Positions 11,463 through 24,482 of a stretch of 64,000 bases of DNA are shown piece by piece. Made by a program: the position numbers and the translations under genes. A model generated the notes under the pieces. The model saw only the letters and a list, made by a program, of their open reading frames with translations, was not told the origin of the DNA and made no database searches. The first letter of the stretch is position 1, and each line of letters begins with the position of its first letter. Source of the DNA: Capsicum annuum (Eukaryota; Streptophyta; Magnoliopsida; Solanales; Solanaceae); assembly GCF_002878395.1 (NCBI RefSeq), contig NC_061120.1, positions 98,594,654 through 98,658,653 on the forward strand, read 5' to 3'.

Positions 11463-12046
11463 CTGATACAACTCTTCTCTAAGCACAACATAGAGACTAG
11501 TCTAGTACATAATACGGAGGAAAGTAATACTCCAAACGTCAGGAGCTCACTCTAAGTCTCCAAACAATTGCTACTCCGCATGACATACACATCAATGGTG
11601 ATAACCTGTACTATGATCTGCAGGCTATAGAAGTATAGTATAAGTACCAAACATGTGGTACTCGGTACGCCACTACCTACTGAGCTCTAAAGATAAAGAA
11701 GATATACATAACACATAATCAAAACATAACATATAAACATAATGGAAAAATACACCCGAATGTCCAACAACTACATAAGATAGCCAATGAGATTATAGGG
11801 ATAAACTATCCTAATTATGTCAAAGAGACTAACATAGTAATGCTAAGGAAGTCACAACAATGCACAATCCTATTCCGTCCATACTTTGAAATCTCAATAC
11901 CGTATTGTATATATCACTGGCCAATGTAAAAGGTAAGAGCAAAAGGAAGACATATATAAGTTCACAAGGCCAATGAATGATTATGCAATCTGAATAAATA
12001 GATGAAAAGGATATACGCTAACACCATAGCTACCTATACCTAAGCA

Positions 12047-12050
<4 letters not shown>

Positions 12051-12102
<52 letters not shown>
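12051..12102. repeat. (TA)26 microsatellite in the LARD 3' LTR
   Basis: Uninterrupted TA dinucleotide run. The matching position in the other LTR (about 28135-28159) has a much shorter, imperfect AT run, so the tract changed length after insertion. Confidence 0.95.
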
Positions 12103-12103
<1 letters not shown>

Positions 12104-14750
12104 CAAGGTCTACTCAAAGAAAGCCTAATCATCAGACTAGCTATTTAAGACCTCTTAACTATAGAAGGTGCTAGTTCTCAAATACTCAAGGTCTAGTCCA
12201 TATATCAGATCATTAGATAATTATGCATAATAATATAATCATTTGATAGAAGAGGCCAATATTGTACCTCGAATCTTGATACCAACTAAAAGACCAATTT
12301 GTCATAAACTAGCCATAATAATGATCATAACAATGATAATATAAATGCGAGTGACCGGCTAGTCTAGAAACCAAATACCTAGCTGAGCTTATCATGTACC
12401 TCCACTGCCCTAGGCTCAGAAGGTTCAATCAACATAAAACACAACACAAGTCATAGTCATCACCCATATATATGCAACCCCTCATATGGGCTGATAGATA
12501 TAAGCGTATACTAGTGATAGGAAATACACATGCAAAAATGAATGCAAGGTATATATTCAATATTAGAAACTCATTCTCATAACCATCACCATCATAACCA
12601 TAATCATTATAATTATTCTCCTAAATTGAACTAGGAATATTTATCATCAAGACTCAGAATCAAACCATTATAAATATCATCAAGACTCAAAATTAAATCG
12701 ATCATAAATATCATCAAGACTCAAAATTAAATCTATCATAAATAGCGTCAAGACTCATAATTGAACTGGTCATAAATATAAAATCAATACCCTCAATATA
12801 TTTAATAGTCATCATTATAATCAATACACATATATATACCATCAATACTATAATGTGCCATGGATTTTTTACCCAAATTTATATTATCAATACCATATCT
12901 TTCTCTATCCAATACTAGACAAATTGTATATAGATATAATAGGTGCACGAACTCAATTCATGGCTCAAAGAGTGTAAATTCGTAAATCCATTACCCAGAG
13001 TGAACTTAAGGACTAAATCATTATAAAGGTATAAAAAGGGTTAAAATCTCTCAGGACCGAAGTAATTAGTAGTTTTATGTCATAGACCAGAATTTGACTT
13101 GATCAATTCTTTAAAACATCATTATTAGTCTCTTTTACACATATAATTTATCCATTAAGAAAACCAGTTATCATTGTCAAGAAAACTATTTTTACGGTAA
13201 AAAGTGGGTTTTAAACATTGTCTAGGAGAATATGTAAGAAGATCATATATTATCTAAAATCGTATCATTGATAGAATTAATGATCATGAATGTACAAAAT
13301 CTATGAATGTCATCACCAGTATTCACACAATGGATCCATAAGCAGCAATATGGACAAAAACCACAATCGCATCCTTTACAAGGATAAACACTTCTCAAAT
13401 ATCCAACCAATATCATAATATGGCCTTTGGCCCTATAATATTTTCAAATAATTACAACATCATAATCACAGCCTTAGGCCCATATGTATATTCGGAGGTT
13501 ATATCAATAATTATAATAGTGAGCCATCTCACATCTAAGAGGCATAATTTCAATAAGCATCTCACATTTAGGAGGCATAATATATCACTAGGTCATAAAT
13601 CAAAACTAAGAGGAATATCATCTCTATAAGCCAAATATCACTTCTATGAATACATCATGTCTAAGAGCCATTAATCATTATCCGAGAAAAATACCATCAC
13701 TATTCAATAAGTTGCAAAATAACCTTACTCTAAAGGCCGACTAGTCTCAAATATGCCTAGTATCTGTAATTAAGTCCACATGGGCTAACACAAGTCTTAG
13801 GTAAAGGTGGGCCAAAAGAACCTACTTCTAATCCTTAATTTCCATGTTTAGTGAATTTATACTCCAACTAGGCTAAGGTATATAGTTAAATTCTAGATGT
13901 AAAGTATGTCATAACCAATCCTAAGATAGGAATTACCCATGGAAACATGGGCATTTAAGATAACTCCACCTAACTAACGGTTTCAAGATAACTAGAATGG
14001 TCCAAATAAGGTTAATCATAGTAACCATGCTTCAAATGCTTAAACAACAACCCATACCTAGAATCATATCATATCCATTCTATGAATTAGTTCAATCTAA
14101 GAAGAAGGCAATAGGATTCTAAAAGTGGAATAAGAATTCTGCCTTATAGGTCAAAACCCTCATCTAATCCCTAACTTTAATATTCAAGACTAGGTCAGTC
14201 TACCCATAATTAATCTTAACATTCACCTTCACATACAATATATAAAAAGCATCATATTATGAAGAACAGTAGATAAAAGCCTACCTCAAAGCTAAACCAC
14301 AAATACTTAAATCATTCACCAAGCGCTCATATTCATTTCACAATCCCAATATGCCACAACACTATCAAAATTGTAATCTACTCATCAATACAAGAATAAA
14401 GATACTCATATTGGACCATTATGCTTTAGGTCCAAAATAAAATCGAAAATCTCAAATGGGTCCCACTTATAAAAAATCACATTTTTAAGGTCAACCCAAT
14501 GTTCATAAATGGTCAAGGAATCAGAATCAAAAACAATGAGTGAAAACCAAGCTAATTTGCGGCTAAAATCAAGCCCTTATGCTATTTGGGGTTTTGGGTT
14601 AAGAACCAAGAAATTCATCAACAAAGAAGATGAAATGTTACTATAAATCCAAAGATTCTTGTGATAATAAATAGTAATTATTCTTCCAAGTCACCCCCAA
14701 GACTCTATTTAAAATTACAACACTCTTTAGGGTTTTGCACTCAAGTAGGA

Positions 14751-14755
14751 GGTGG
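14751..14755. repeat. Left target-site duplication of element A
   Basis: 'ggtgg' here and 'gatgg' at 24478-24482 flank element A, one mismatch in five. The homologous unoccupied site near 30815 reads 'gaggtagaaaatgagc'. Confidence 0.65.
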
Positions 14756-17199
14756 TGTAACTCCGCAAGTTTGTACCCCAGATGCTACACGGTGCTTGTA
14801 ATCCCTAGAGACCACAAGCTAACCCATGACTGGTACCTACTGCAATAACTAAATAATAATAATAATGTAATTATATGGAAATTAGGTGGAAACTTTCCAT
14901 AAGGTTCAAACTGAAAGTAAATACTAAATACTAAAAATTGAATTCTGATACATCTGCTTGAAATACTCTAGTCTTATAAGCCTCTACTGTCTGAATAATG
15001 GATTGATAGGAAGTAAATATTATGTCCTCAAACTATGAGGACTCACCACTAGTCTACTATTGATGGATCGGGCTGCTAAGTATGATCAGGAGGTCGGGCA
15101 TCTGAACCTATAATATAAGACATCATAGCTTAAAAGAAAGGTATGCGTCAGTACTACTGGTATGCTAATTTAGGTAGGATGATACGTGTGGGTTCATATG
15201 CATGAACAATAACTGACTAAATAACATGAACACAATTGAATAAGATTACATGCATGAATACGTAAACTGTAACTGAGGTCATGATAAAATTGGATACTGA
15301 GTTTTGAATTACTGACATACTGATATCTGAGTTTACTGATACTGTATTATTATTAAATAAGTGACTATATCTGATAGTCTTGATTCTATGGAACTATTTT
15401 GAGTTCTATACTGAACTGAGTTACTTTGTCTGACAGTCCTGATATTTATAGAACAAAACTGAGTTCTATTCTGAAGACTGAAACTGAGACTGTGGGAGGT
15501 AATTATCTAAACGACATTCCCCTCTCTGAATGGATTAAGGTCTAACCTGTAACTCCTATTGGAAATGTGTCAGTACCATGCTACGGGTAAAGACAAGCTG
15601 AGTCACCCTTTTCTGGCAGATTCTATGAATAAGAATGGTGGTACCCTCAACTGGCAGGTAGGATACCTCATCAACCCTCAAATGGTAGGTTGATATCTCA
15701 ACCTACGTTGTCTATGTAGTTCTCGAATAGAAGGACTTATTCTAAGGATCACACACTCAACTGGAAGGTGAGTCCCCATCCTTAGGTTCACTCGGTGCTG
15801 AATCCTACTCCCAACTGAATAGATACTAGAATGAGTTCTAAACTTTACTAGGCTGGACTAAACTGTTACTGATTGTACTGTCTAACCGAACTAAACTGAG
15901 TTCTATTAACAGACGGTATACTACTGAATTCTGTTAACTGATGGAATACGAAAGAGTTCTGTTAACTAGCTGGATTTACTGAGGTCTAAACTGAATACCG
16001 AATTACGATTGGGACTGATTACTAAGACTACTATTCATGACACTACTGAGACTATTTTGTAACTACCACAGCTCTAGGTAAACAACTATGTTTTCGAGTA
16101 TTGAATACCCCCAGGACTCGATAGTATGAAATATAAATCATAGTATAAACTTGGAAAGCATAACCATATGCACCTTATCATAACTCATTCATAGGGACAT
16201 TTAATCAAACACTTGCATGATATAACTTGCACATAAGCTAACATAAAATGATTGTTTTCCCTTTTTATTTGTTTACAGGAGCAATTTATCAAACACTTGA
16301 AAAGCATGGGTATTTCACATATCAATAAACATGTAGTAATATCATGGATTCTACATTCAACTTTCAATTCAAGAGTTCAACATGTAATTCCAAAAATTCA
16401 ATTCACAATTAACTATTTTGCATGAAACTTCAGGCAAATCATGTAATTAGATCACCATTAACATCATAATCATTAACACATTCAAGATCCAACATAAAAT
16501 CCATGAAATTAATTAACTTGTATTTAAAAAGAGTTTCTTGAACTCCAAGGGTGGAAGGAAACCCTTGGATGAACACTTCACATACTTTAGTATTCAAATT
16601 TGTGAAGAATGATGGAGTGTTCTTGAAGGATGAATCTTGAATTGTAGATCCTAGGGTTTGCTTCTTGAGAAAGTTTGAGAAAATGAATGGATTTTGCATC
16701 TAAAGGGGATTAATCTCGAGTTTTGAGGGCTGACATAAGCTGAGAAAAGATCTCATTACCCCTGAGGATGCGGCCTTTTTAATGAGTGAAAACTGATTGA
16801 GCGATGCTCAGACCGACGTACTACGTCATTGGTATCAATGCGATGGCCAACGCGCTGCGTCTAGTCTACATCAGTTCACTAGAATTTGCACTGGGAGCTG
16901 GAGGAAAATATTCATCGACGCGATGGGTGATGTGGCGCATCAAGATCGCGTTGATCCACTGATTTAAGCTTCCAAATATGTTTCAAACGATGTCCAAAAA
17001 ATTCAAACTTGTCCGAGAACACCTACTGACATTCCTGATCAAGAATTAACCTAAAAATAGATATTTAAAAAAGGATCTCCAACTTATGATAGCTAAAATA
17101 ACTCTAAATATGGATACTTAGCTGAATTTTTCTAAGTCTGGGACCCCTTACTAGCTTTTACAGGCCTGAATCCAGCTTAGGATTTTGCAGAGTCTTACA
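14756..17199 (-). repeat. 3' LTR of element A
   Basis: Runs from 'tgtaactccg' to 'agtcttaca'. It is 2444 bp and aligns with 22350-24477 except for its first ~342 bp, which the other LTR lacks. A CG-rich patch lies at about 16798-16975. No protein-coding content; short open frames here are repeated by chance in the other LTR. Confidence 0.9.
16798..16975 (-). promoter_or_regulatory. CG-rich patch in U3 of element A (3' LTR copy)
   Basis: Clustered 'gcgatg', 'gacgt', 'aacgcgctgcg' and 'gacgcgatgg' motifs in otherwise AT-rich DNA. The homologous patch is at 24058-24225. Position in U3 (about 225-400 bp from the LTR start on the - strand) suggests a transcriptional element; function is inferred only. 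Confidence 0.4.
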
Positions 17200-17200
17200 A

Positions 17201-17214
17201 TATCTCCCCCTTGG
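17201..17214 (-). promoter_or_regulatory. Polypurine tract of element A
   Basis: On the - strand 'ccaagggggagata' lies directly before the 3' LTR, where plus-strand DNA synthesis is primed. Elements B (35956-35971) and C (53166-53179) have the same kind of G-run. Confidence 0.8.
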
Positions 17215-17544
17215 GAATATTCGTCCTCGAATAAGATTGACTAAGCTGGAAATACTGATACACTAAATTTAGTTACAGGATATGTACAACTACAACATGA
17301 TTTCATAACTGACACTACTGATAAGCTAAAATTTCATACTGAACATGCATACCTGATGCATGAGTACATAGCTAAACATGATTCACGAATGCATGGCTGG
17401 GATTGCTAATAAGTTGAGTTTTTCATGCAAAACATGCATATCTATGCATGAAGTCACAACTTAATATGCAATGGTAACTAGTACCAAGTCTATAAAGGAA
17501 AATTTGTGCATGGAACTGAGTAAGTTCAAGGAAAAACTGTTACA

Positions 17545-17720
17545 TTGGGCTAAATCTGAGTTTATGAAGAAGAGGTATGAATACTTGGTTCGCATATCTA
17601 CTTTTGCCTCCTAAGTAGCTCCCTCAACGGACTGGTTCCATCAAAGAACTTTGACTAGAGTGCCCTTTATGTTCCTCTGTCTACGAATCTAATAATCAAG
17701 GATTTCGACTAGAATCTCCT
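17545..17720 (-). pseudogene. Chromodomain remnant of element A
   Basis: The - strand frame reads through 'GTLVKVL', a stop, 'WNQSVEGAT', a stop and 'EAKVDMRTKYSYLF', the conserved end of Tekay/Del integrases. Such chromodomains are thought to direct integration to heterochromatin by binding modified histone H3. The Trp codon expected between GAT and EA is TAG here (17611-17613). A second stop replaces the residue before WNQ. Element C has lost the same Trp by a different change. Confidence 0.75.
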
Positions 17721-17799
17721 CATAAGAGAGGTTGTTCTGAACTTCTATACTCCCTACAGGGAATACAACTTATGGGTTACCTATGTATTTGCTTAGCAA

Positions 17800-18820
17800 G
17801 GAGAACTGGAACACTGGATGGACTGAAGCAAAATCTGAAGAAAACTCAAGATCGTAAGCTACCTTTCCGAAACAATTGAGAATTCAGTAATGATCGACAT
17901 ATCGAGGACTAAGTTTCCCCTTCTTGCCAAACCTCTTTACTCCTTTCATAGGAGAGATCTTCAAATACACATAGTCACCAATCTTGAACTCGAGATCTTT
18001 TTTGCGTATATCTGCATATAATTTCTTTAATCTTTGAGTCATCTCAAGCCGCTCCCTGATCAGCTGAACCTTCTCTAAGGTATTAAGTACCAAGCTAGGT
18101 CCTACCACTACGGCCTCTCCTACTTCAAACAAACTAATGGGAGACTGACATCTCCTCCCATATAGTGCCTCAAACGGTGCCATCTGAATGCTGGAATGAT
18201 AGCTGTTATATGCGAACTCAATCAAAGGTAAGTGGTCATCCCAATTACCCTTAAAGTCTATCCTACACACTCACAACATATTATGTAAAGTTTGAATGGT
18301 CTTTTCTGCTTGACCATCTGTTTGAGGGTGAAAGGTTGTACTGAGGTGAACATGGACACCAAGACCTTTCGGAAATGCCTTCCAGAAATGAGAGGTGAAT
18401 AGCATACCTCTATCTGATATAATAGTTAATGGAACTCTATGCAATCTGGCCAACTCTTTTACATAGAGTTTGGCATAGTCCTCAGCTAAAAAGAGGTATG
18501 GACTGGAAATGAGTTGATTTGGTTAATCTGTCTATAATAACCCAGACTGAATCATGCTCACGACGAGTACGAGGCAAACCCGTAACAAAATTCATGTTCA
18601 CCTACTCCCACTTAGGAATACTGAACTCCTGCATAGACCCATTGGGTTTTTGATGCTTGATCTTAACCTGTTGATATGTTGAGCACTTGGCTACAAACTC
18701 TAAAATGTCTCTCTTCATCCCACTCCACCAATCGATCCCCACAAATCATGGTACATCTTTGTGACCCCTAGATGAATAGAGTAACGCGCACAATGTGTTT
18801 CTACACGAATCCACTATCAT
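17800..18820 (-). pseudogene. Integrase of element A
   Basis: Open - strand stretches at 18271-18453 and 17884-18270 carry LTIISDRGMLFTS (second catalytic Asp) and FHPQTDGQAEKTIQTL (catalytic Glu), then the post-core region down to KKGKLSPRYVD. The zinc-binding part lies at about 18660-18790, where the expected Cys-x-x-Cys reads KCSTYQQ, so the second Cys is Tyr. Between 18460 and 18640 the first catalytic Asp region is crossed by stops and a frameshift. The protein would have joined the element's DNA ends to the host chromosome; this copy cannot make it. Confidence 0.85.
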
Positions 18821-18829
18821 GGATCATCT

Positions 18830-19560
18830 ACACCTGGCATACATAGCCAACCCTGACAACGCAGAACACCATCTCCCCCTTGGGAGAAAACCTCTACCTT
18901 CTGATCTCTTACTAAGTCTTTCAACTTAGCAAGACTAGGGTCCCTATTCTGCTTTTCCTTTACCTCAGAAGCTAGAGATAATTCTGAACTACTCAGCACC
19001 CATACACTATCTTCTGCTGAATCGACTAAGTGAACACCTTGTCAGGTAAGCTGATGAACTTCCTGAGCAAACTTCTTCCTACCATCCTCTACATGAGTAA
19101 TACTACCCATAGACATCCTGCTAAGAGCATCAGCCACTATATTGGCCTTGCCCGAATGATGCAAAACATTTATGTCGTAGTCCTTCAACAACTCCAACCA
19201 CCTTTTCTGATAGAGGTTTACATCTTTCTGAGAGAATACATATTGCTGGCTCTTATGGTCAGTGAAAAAATCAACTTGCACTCCATATAAATAGTTCCTC
19301 CAAATATTTAAGGCAAATACTATTGCTTCTAACTCAAGGTCATGAGTTGGATAGTTCTTTTTATGGGGCTTAAGCTGTCTAGAGGAATTGGCTATGACCT
19401 TACCTCTTTGCATCAAAACACACCCCAAACTAACTCTGGAAGCATCACAATACACAACAAAGCCATCTGAACCATCTGGCAAGTTAAGAACTGGGGCTGA
19501 GGTGAGTCGAGTCTTCAACTCTTGAAATCTCTTCTCGCAAGAATCTAACCACTAAAATTT
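18830..19560 (-). pseudogene. RNase H of element A and connector to integrase
   Basis: The 158-codon open frame at 19042-19518 contains [31 protein letters not shown] and NIVADALSR, which supply the four acidic residues (D, E, D, D) of a Ty3/gypsy RNase H. It is one of the best-kept segments in the window. The 18817-18999 frame continues with the connector (LAKLKDLVRDQKVEVFSQGG) towards integrase. Stops separate it from RT above and integrase below, so it is part of a dead polyprotein. Confidence 0.9.
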
Positions 19561-20420
19561 GACCTTCTTCTGTGCCAATCTGGACATAGGGATGCAATAG
19601 ATAAAAATCCCTTAACAAACCATCATTTATAGCCAGCCAATCCTATGAAACTCCGAATATCTATTAAAGAGATGGGACTGGGTCTATTTCTCACTAGTTT
19701 GGTCTTTTGGGGATTAATTCTAATGTCATAACCATAAATAATATGGCTGAGAAAGGCTACTAACCTTAGCCAAAATTCACACTTACTGAGTTTGGCAAAT
19801 AGCTAATGGTTTCTGAGAGTCTATAATACAATTCTGGGATTGTCTGCATGATCATGCTCACAGCAGGAGTAGACAAGGATGTCATCTATGAAGACTATGA
19901 TAAATATGTCCAAGTATTGCTTAAACACATGATTCATCAAGTTCATGAAAGTTGCTGGGGAATTGGTAAGACCAAAGGACATGACTAAGAATTTGAAGTT
20001 ACCATACCAAGTTCTGAAAGCTATTTTTGGAATGTCATATTTTCTGACTCTGAGCTAATAATAGCCTGATCTAAGGTCTATCTTAGAGTAGTAACTGGCC
20101 CCCTGAAGTTTGTCAAAAAAGTCATTAATTTTGGGAAGTAGATAATTGTTCTTGACCATGACTTTATTTAGCTGACGGTAGTCTATACACATTCTAAGAT
20201 AACAATCTTTCTTATGCATGAACTAAAGTGGTGTACCCCACAAGGACATACTGGGTCTGATGAATCCCTTTTCTAGGAGATGTTTCAACTATTCTTTTAA
20301 TTTTTTAGTTCTTCTAGAGACATTCTATATGGCGGAATGAATATGAGATGAGTATTTGGAAGAAGGTCTATTTCAAAGTCAATTTCCCTTTGGGGAGGAA
20401 CTCTGGGAAGATCTTCGAGA
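19561..20420 (-). pseudogene. Reverse transcriptase of element A
   Basis: No long open frame survives, but the - strand contains FIDDILVYS (19867-19892), the catalytic Asp-Asp box with both residues intact (19881-19886). Upstream lie blocks matching the 'PAAFM' and 'IDYRQ' type motifs of gypsy RT at about 19935-20200 with stops between them. Order and spacing relative to protease and RNase H are normal. Multiple point nonsense changes inactivate it. Confidence 0.85.
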
Positions 20421-20559
20421 AACACATCTAGGAATTCACATGCTACTGATACTTACTCAAGAGTAGGAGTTTCTGATCTAGAGTCCTGGACTTGAACAAT
20501 ATGGTAGACACATCTCTTAGATATCATTTTCCTTGCCCTAAGGTAGAAAACAAGCTGAC

Positions 20560-20960
20560 CCCTAAGTGCTAAGGTATTATCTCTCCACTCTAGGATGGGC
20601 TTATTCAAAAATTGAAACTAGATAATTATATTTCTGCAATCGACTAAGGCATAGAAGGAATGAAGCCAATCCATGTTGAGAATGACATCAAAATCAGTCA
20701 TCTCTAATTCGACTAAGTCTGCTGAAGTGACTTTCTGAGATACCAAAATCGGACAGTTTGTGTATACCCGTCGATCTATGATTGATTTACCCACTGGGGT
20801 AGAGACTGAGAAAGGCCCTGCTAGGATTTTAGGACTGACTCCAAAGTCGACAGCTATATATGGATCTACAAAGGATAAAAAAGCTCCTAAATCAAGCAAA
20901 TCATAAACATGTAAATAATAAACTTGTAACATACCAGTGAACCCATCAGGAGAACTTTCT
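20560..20960 (-). pseudogene. Aspartic protease of element A
   Basis: The open frame at 20618-20932 begins in LHVYDLLDLGAFLSFVDP, where the usual active-site triplet D-S/T/P-G is D-L-G. It continues to VILNMDWLHSFYALVDC, the conserved 'GMDWL' motif with Gly changed to Asn. The retroviral-type protease would cut the polyprotein. Altered residues around the active site and flanking stops argue against activity. Confidence 0.8.
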
Positions 20961-22126
20961 TGATCTTATCGGGATTGAAAAGCATAGTGTCTATTGGGGC
21001 ATTGCCTACTGGTAGCACCAGAAGTGGCAACCTACTGATTCGGGCGATCGGACTAAGCTGAGGGACGATTATGCTGACCCTGGGAACTTGACTGGGACAA
21101 TATCTAACTCTGTGACCTATCTTATCACACCTAAAACACACATCACTGCCAGTCCTGCAAATACCCTGGTGATTTCTACCACATTTCTGGCAAAGAGGAT
21201 TGGTTTAGGCGTTGCTGACACTACCCTGAGGCTTAGGGCCTGGTGCCCTGTCTCTATTGCTATCTCTAAATTTCAGCACTGGAGAACAGGCTGATGATGG
21301 AGCTGGAACTGAGGATTTAGGGTAGAACTGAGAACGATTCCCACCCTCTGATTTAGTCTGAGCGAAGTTAAAACTACCTATTCTCACTCTATTGCTCTCT
21401 CTCTCTTATTTTCTCTATTCTTAGCCTCTTATATTTGCTGAGCATAGACCATGAGACTGGATATATCGACATTGTGGTCCTACACTCGTTGACCATACTA
21501 TTAGACACGCTTGACACAAATATACTCATCTTAGATTTGCTATCAGCTACAACATGAGGAGTGTATCTAGCTAATTGAGCAAACTTGAGAGTATACTCTT
21601 TCACTGTCATGTTGCCCTGCTTTAAGTTACTAAATTCTAGAACCTTTTCTTTTCTCAACTCCAATAGAAAGAAGCTATCCAGAAAAGCAGTGACAAACTC
21701 CTCCTACTCTATGGGCCCTGTAACTGCAGCCCTTTCTTCTCTCCACTATTTATACCATGAGTGAGCCATATCCTGCAATTGATATGCAGCTAACTCGACA
21801 CTCTCACTAGCTATCACTCCCATAATATTTGTAACCTTCTGCACCATATCAAGAAACTCTTGTGGGTCATCATCTGACTTTGATACGGTAAAATATGGAG
21901 AGTTCATCCGCATGAAGTCTTGAATCCTAGCTGCAGCAGTATTGGCCACTGGGTTAGCCAGAACGGCAGCTGAGTGTTCATTCTAGGCTACCACAGCATG
22001 AGCTAGGGTGGTGAAAGCTGCTCAAAATTCATCATGGGAGACACGTTCGTCCAGGGGATCTGGCTGGACTGGCTGAGGTGTTGGTTGATCCCCCGTTCTT
22101 TTTCCCTTAGTCCTCTTTGAAGGAAT
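20900..22126 (-). pseudogene. gag of element A
   Basis: The capsid part is in two open pieces: 21746-21949 (RIQDFMRMNSPYFTVSKSDD onward to AHSWYK) and 21389-21664 (LRKEKVLEFSNLKQGNMTVKE onward). A zinc knuckle CFRCDKIGHRVRYCP follows at about 21085-21141 with all CCHC residues. The expected ATG at 22124-22126 reads ATT, so the start codon is lost. Gag would form the virus-like particle and bind RNA. Confidence 0.85.
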
Positions 22127-22330
22127 ATTCTATAAACGGAAGAGAAAAATGGATTAGACAGAGAGTTTAATGTGAGCTTGTGCTCACTCGTATAATATGA
22201 ATACTGAAAGAAGGGAAACTTTTCCTAAAACGTTAAATAGCCTTCTATCCATAAGTGTGGCGCACTACACACCCATGTACAAGGCTCTACTAGATGCATC
22301 TTTCAGATTTACTAGGACTCTATTGAAAGT

Positions 22331-22346
22331 TAGGCACTGATAGAGC
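22331..22346 (-). promoter_or_regulatory. Degenerate tRNA-iMet primer site of element A
   Basis: 'taggcactgatagagcca' resembles the complement GCTCTGATACCA with two or more changes. It lies just outside the remaining 5' LTR. Confidence 0.6.
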
Positions 22347-22349
22347 CAA

Positions 22350-24477
22350 TGCATCTGAACCTATGATATAAAACATCATAGCGCAAAAGAAAGGTATGCG
22401 TCAGTACTTTGAATATACTGGTATGCTATGTTAGGTAGGATGATATGCATGGGTTCATATGCATGAACAATAACTGACTAAATAACATGAACACAACTGA
22501 ATGAGAGTACATGCATGAATACGTAAATTGTAACTGAGTTCATGATAACATTTGATACTGAGTTCTGAATTACTGACGTACTGATATCTAAGTTTAATGA
22601 TACTGTATTATTATTAAATAAGTGACTATATCTGATAGTCTTGATTCTGTGGAACTATTTTGAGTTTTGTACTGAACTGAGTTACTTTGTCTGAGAGTCC
22701 TGATATTTATAGAATCAAATTGAGTTCTATTCTGAAGACTAAAACTGAGACTGTGGGAGGTAATTATCTAACCAACATTCCTCTCTCTGAATGGATTACG
22801 GTCTAACCTGTAACTCCTATTGGAAATGTGTCAGTACCATGCTACGGGTAAACACAAGTTGAGTCACCCTTTTCTGGCAGATTCTATGAATGAGAACGGT
22901 GGTACCCTCAACTGGTAGGTAAGACACCTTATCAACCCTCAAATAGTAGGTTGATACTCAACCTACGTTGTCTACGTAGTTCTCGAATAGAAGGACTTAT
23001 TCTAAGGATCACACACTCAACTGGAAGGTGAGTCCCCATCCTTGGATTCACTCGGTGCTGAATCCTACTCCCAACTGAATAGACACTAGACTGAGTTCTA
23101 AACTTTACTAGGCTGGACTAAATTGTTACTGATTGTACTGTCTAATCGAACTAAACTGAGTTCCATTAACAGATGGTATACTACTAAATTCTGTTAACTG
23201 ATGGAATACGAAAGAGTTCTGTTGACTAGCTAGATTTACTGAGGTCTGAACTGAATACTGAACTATGATTGGGACTGATTACTAAGACTACTGTTCGTGA
23301 CACTACTGAGACTGTTTTGTAACTACCACAGTTCTAGGTAAACAACTATGTTTTTGAGTATTGAATACCCCCAGGACTCGATTATATGAAATATAAATCA
23401 TAGCATAAACTTGGAAAGCATAACCATATGCACCTTACATAACTCATTCATAGGGACATTCAATCAAACACTTGCATAATATAACTTGCACATAAGCTAA
23501 CATGACATGATTGTTTTCCCTTTTTATTTGTTTACAGATCAATTTATCAAACACTTAAAAAGCATGAGTACTTCCCATATCAATAAACATGTAGTAATAT
23601 CATGGATTCTACATTCAACTTTCAATTCAAGAGTTCAACCTGTAGTTCACAAAATTCAATTCATAATTAACTACTTTGCATGAAACTTCAGACAAATCAT
23701 GTAATTAGATCACCATTAACATCATTATCATTAACACATTCAAGATCCAACATGAAATCCATGAAATTAATTAACTGGTATTTAAAATGAGTTTCTTGAA
23801 CTCCAAGGGTGGAAGGAAACCCTTGGATGAACACTTCACATACTTTAGTATTCAAATTTGCGAAGAATGATGGAGTGTTCTTGAAGGATGAATCTTGAAT
23901 GGGAGATCCTAGGGTTTGCTTCTTGAGAAATTTTGAGACAGATGAATGGATTTTGCCTCAAAACGGGCTTAATCTCGTGTTTTAGGCACTGACATAAGGT
24001 GGGAAAAGACCCAATTACCCCTATGAATGCGGCCTTTTTAATAACTGAAAACTGATTTAGCGATGTACAGACCGATGCATCGCGTCATTGGCATCGATGC
24101 AATGGCCAACACGTCGCATCATGTCTAAATTGGTTTACTGGAATTTGCACTGGGAGCTGGAGGAAAATATTCATCGACGTGATGGACGATGTGGCACTTC
24201 GAGATTACGTCGATCCACTGGTTTGAACTTTCAAATGTGTTTCAAATGAAGTTCAAAAAGTCTAAAAATTGTTCAAGAACACCAACTGACATTCCTGATA
24301 CTAAATTAACCGATAAATTGATATTTGAAGGTCATAAGGGTCATGAAAAAGGATCGCCAACTTAGGAAGGTTAAAATAACTCTAAGGATGAACACTTTGT
24401 TGAATTTGTCTAAGTCTAAGACCCCTTACTAGCTTTTTCAGGACTGAATAAAACTTAGGATTTTGCGGGGTCTTACA
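22350..24477 (-). repeat. 5' LTR of element A, U5 end truncated
   Basis: Aligns with 15098-17199. The ~342 bp that should lie next to the primer site (compare 14756-15097) are missing. It ends in 'gggtcttaca'. CG-rich patch at 24058-24225. Confidence 0.85.
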
Positions 24478-24482
24478 GATGG
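24478..24482. repeat. Right target-site duplication of element A
   Basis: 'gatgg', one mismatch from 'ggtgg' at 14751-14755; the LARD LTR resumes here. Confidence 0.65.

Larger units (their letters stand above)
14756..24477 (-). mobile_element. Element A: complete but defective Tekay/Del-type chromovirus
   Basis: A 9.7 kb Ty3/gypsy element read on the - strand. It has LTRs at both ends (TG..CA, with TGTAAGAC as the - strand start), an initiator tRNA-Met primer site, a polypurine tract, and the order gag, protease, RT, RNase H, integrase, chromodomain. The C-terminal chromodomain and tRNA-Met priming place it in the Tekay/Del chromoviruses. It inserted into the 3' LTR of the LARD-like element. 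All coding parts carry stops or frameshifts. Confidence 0.9.
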
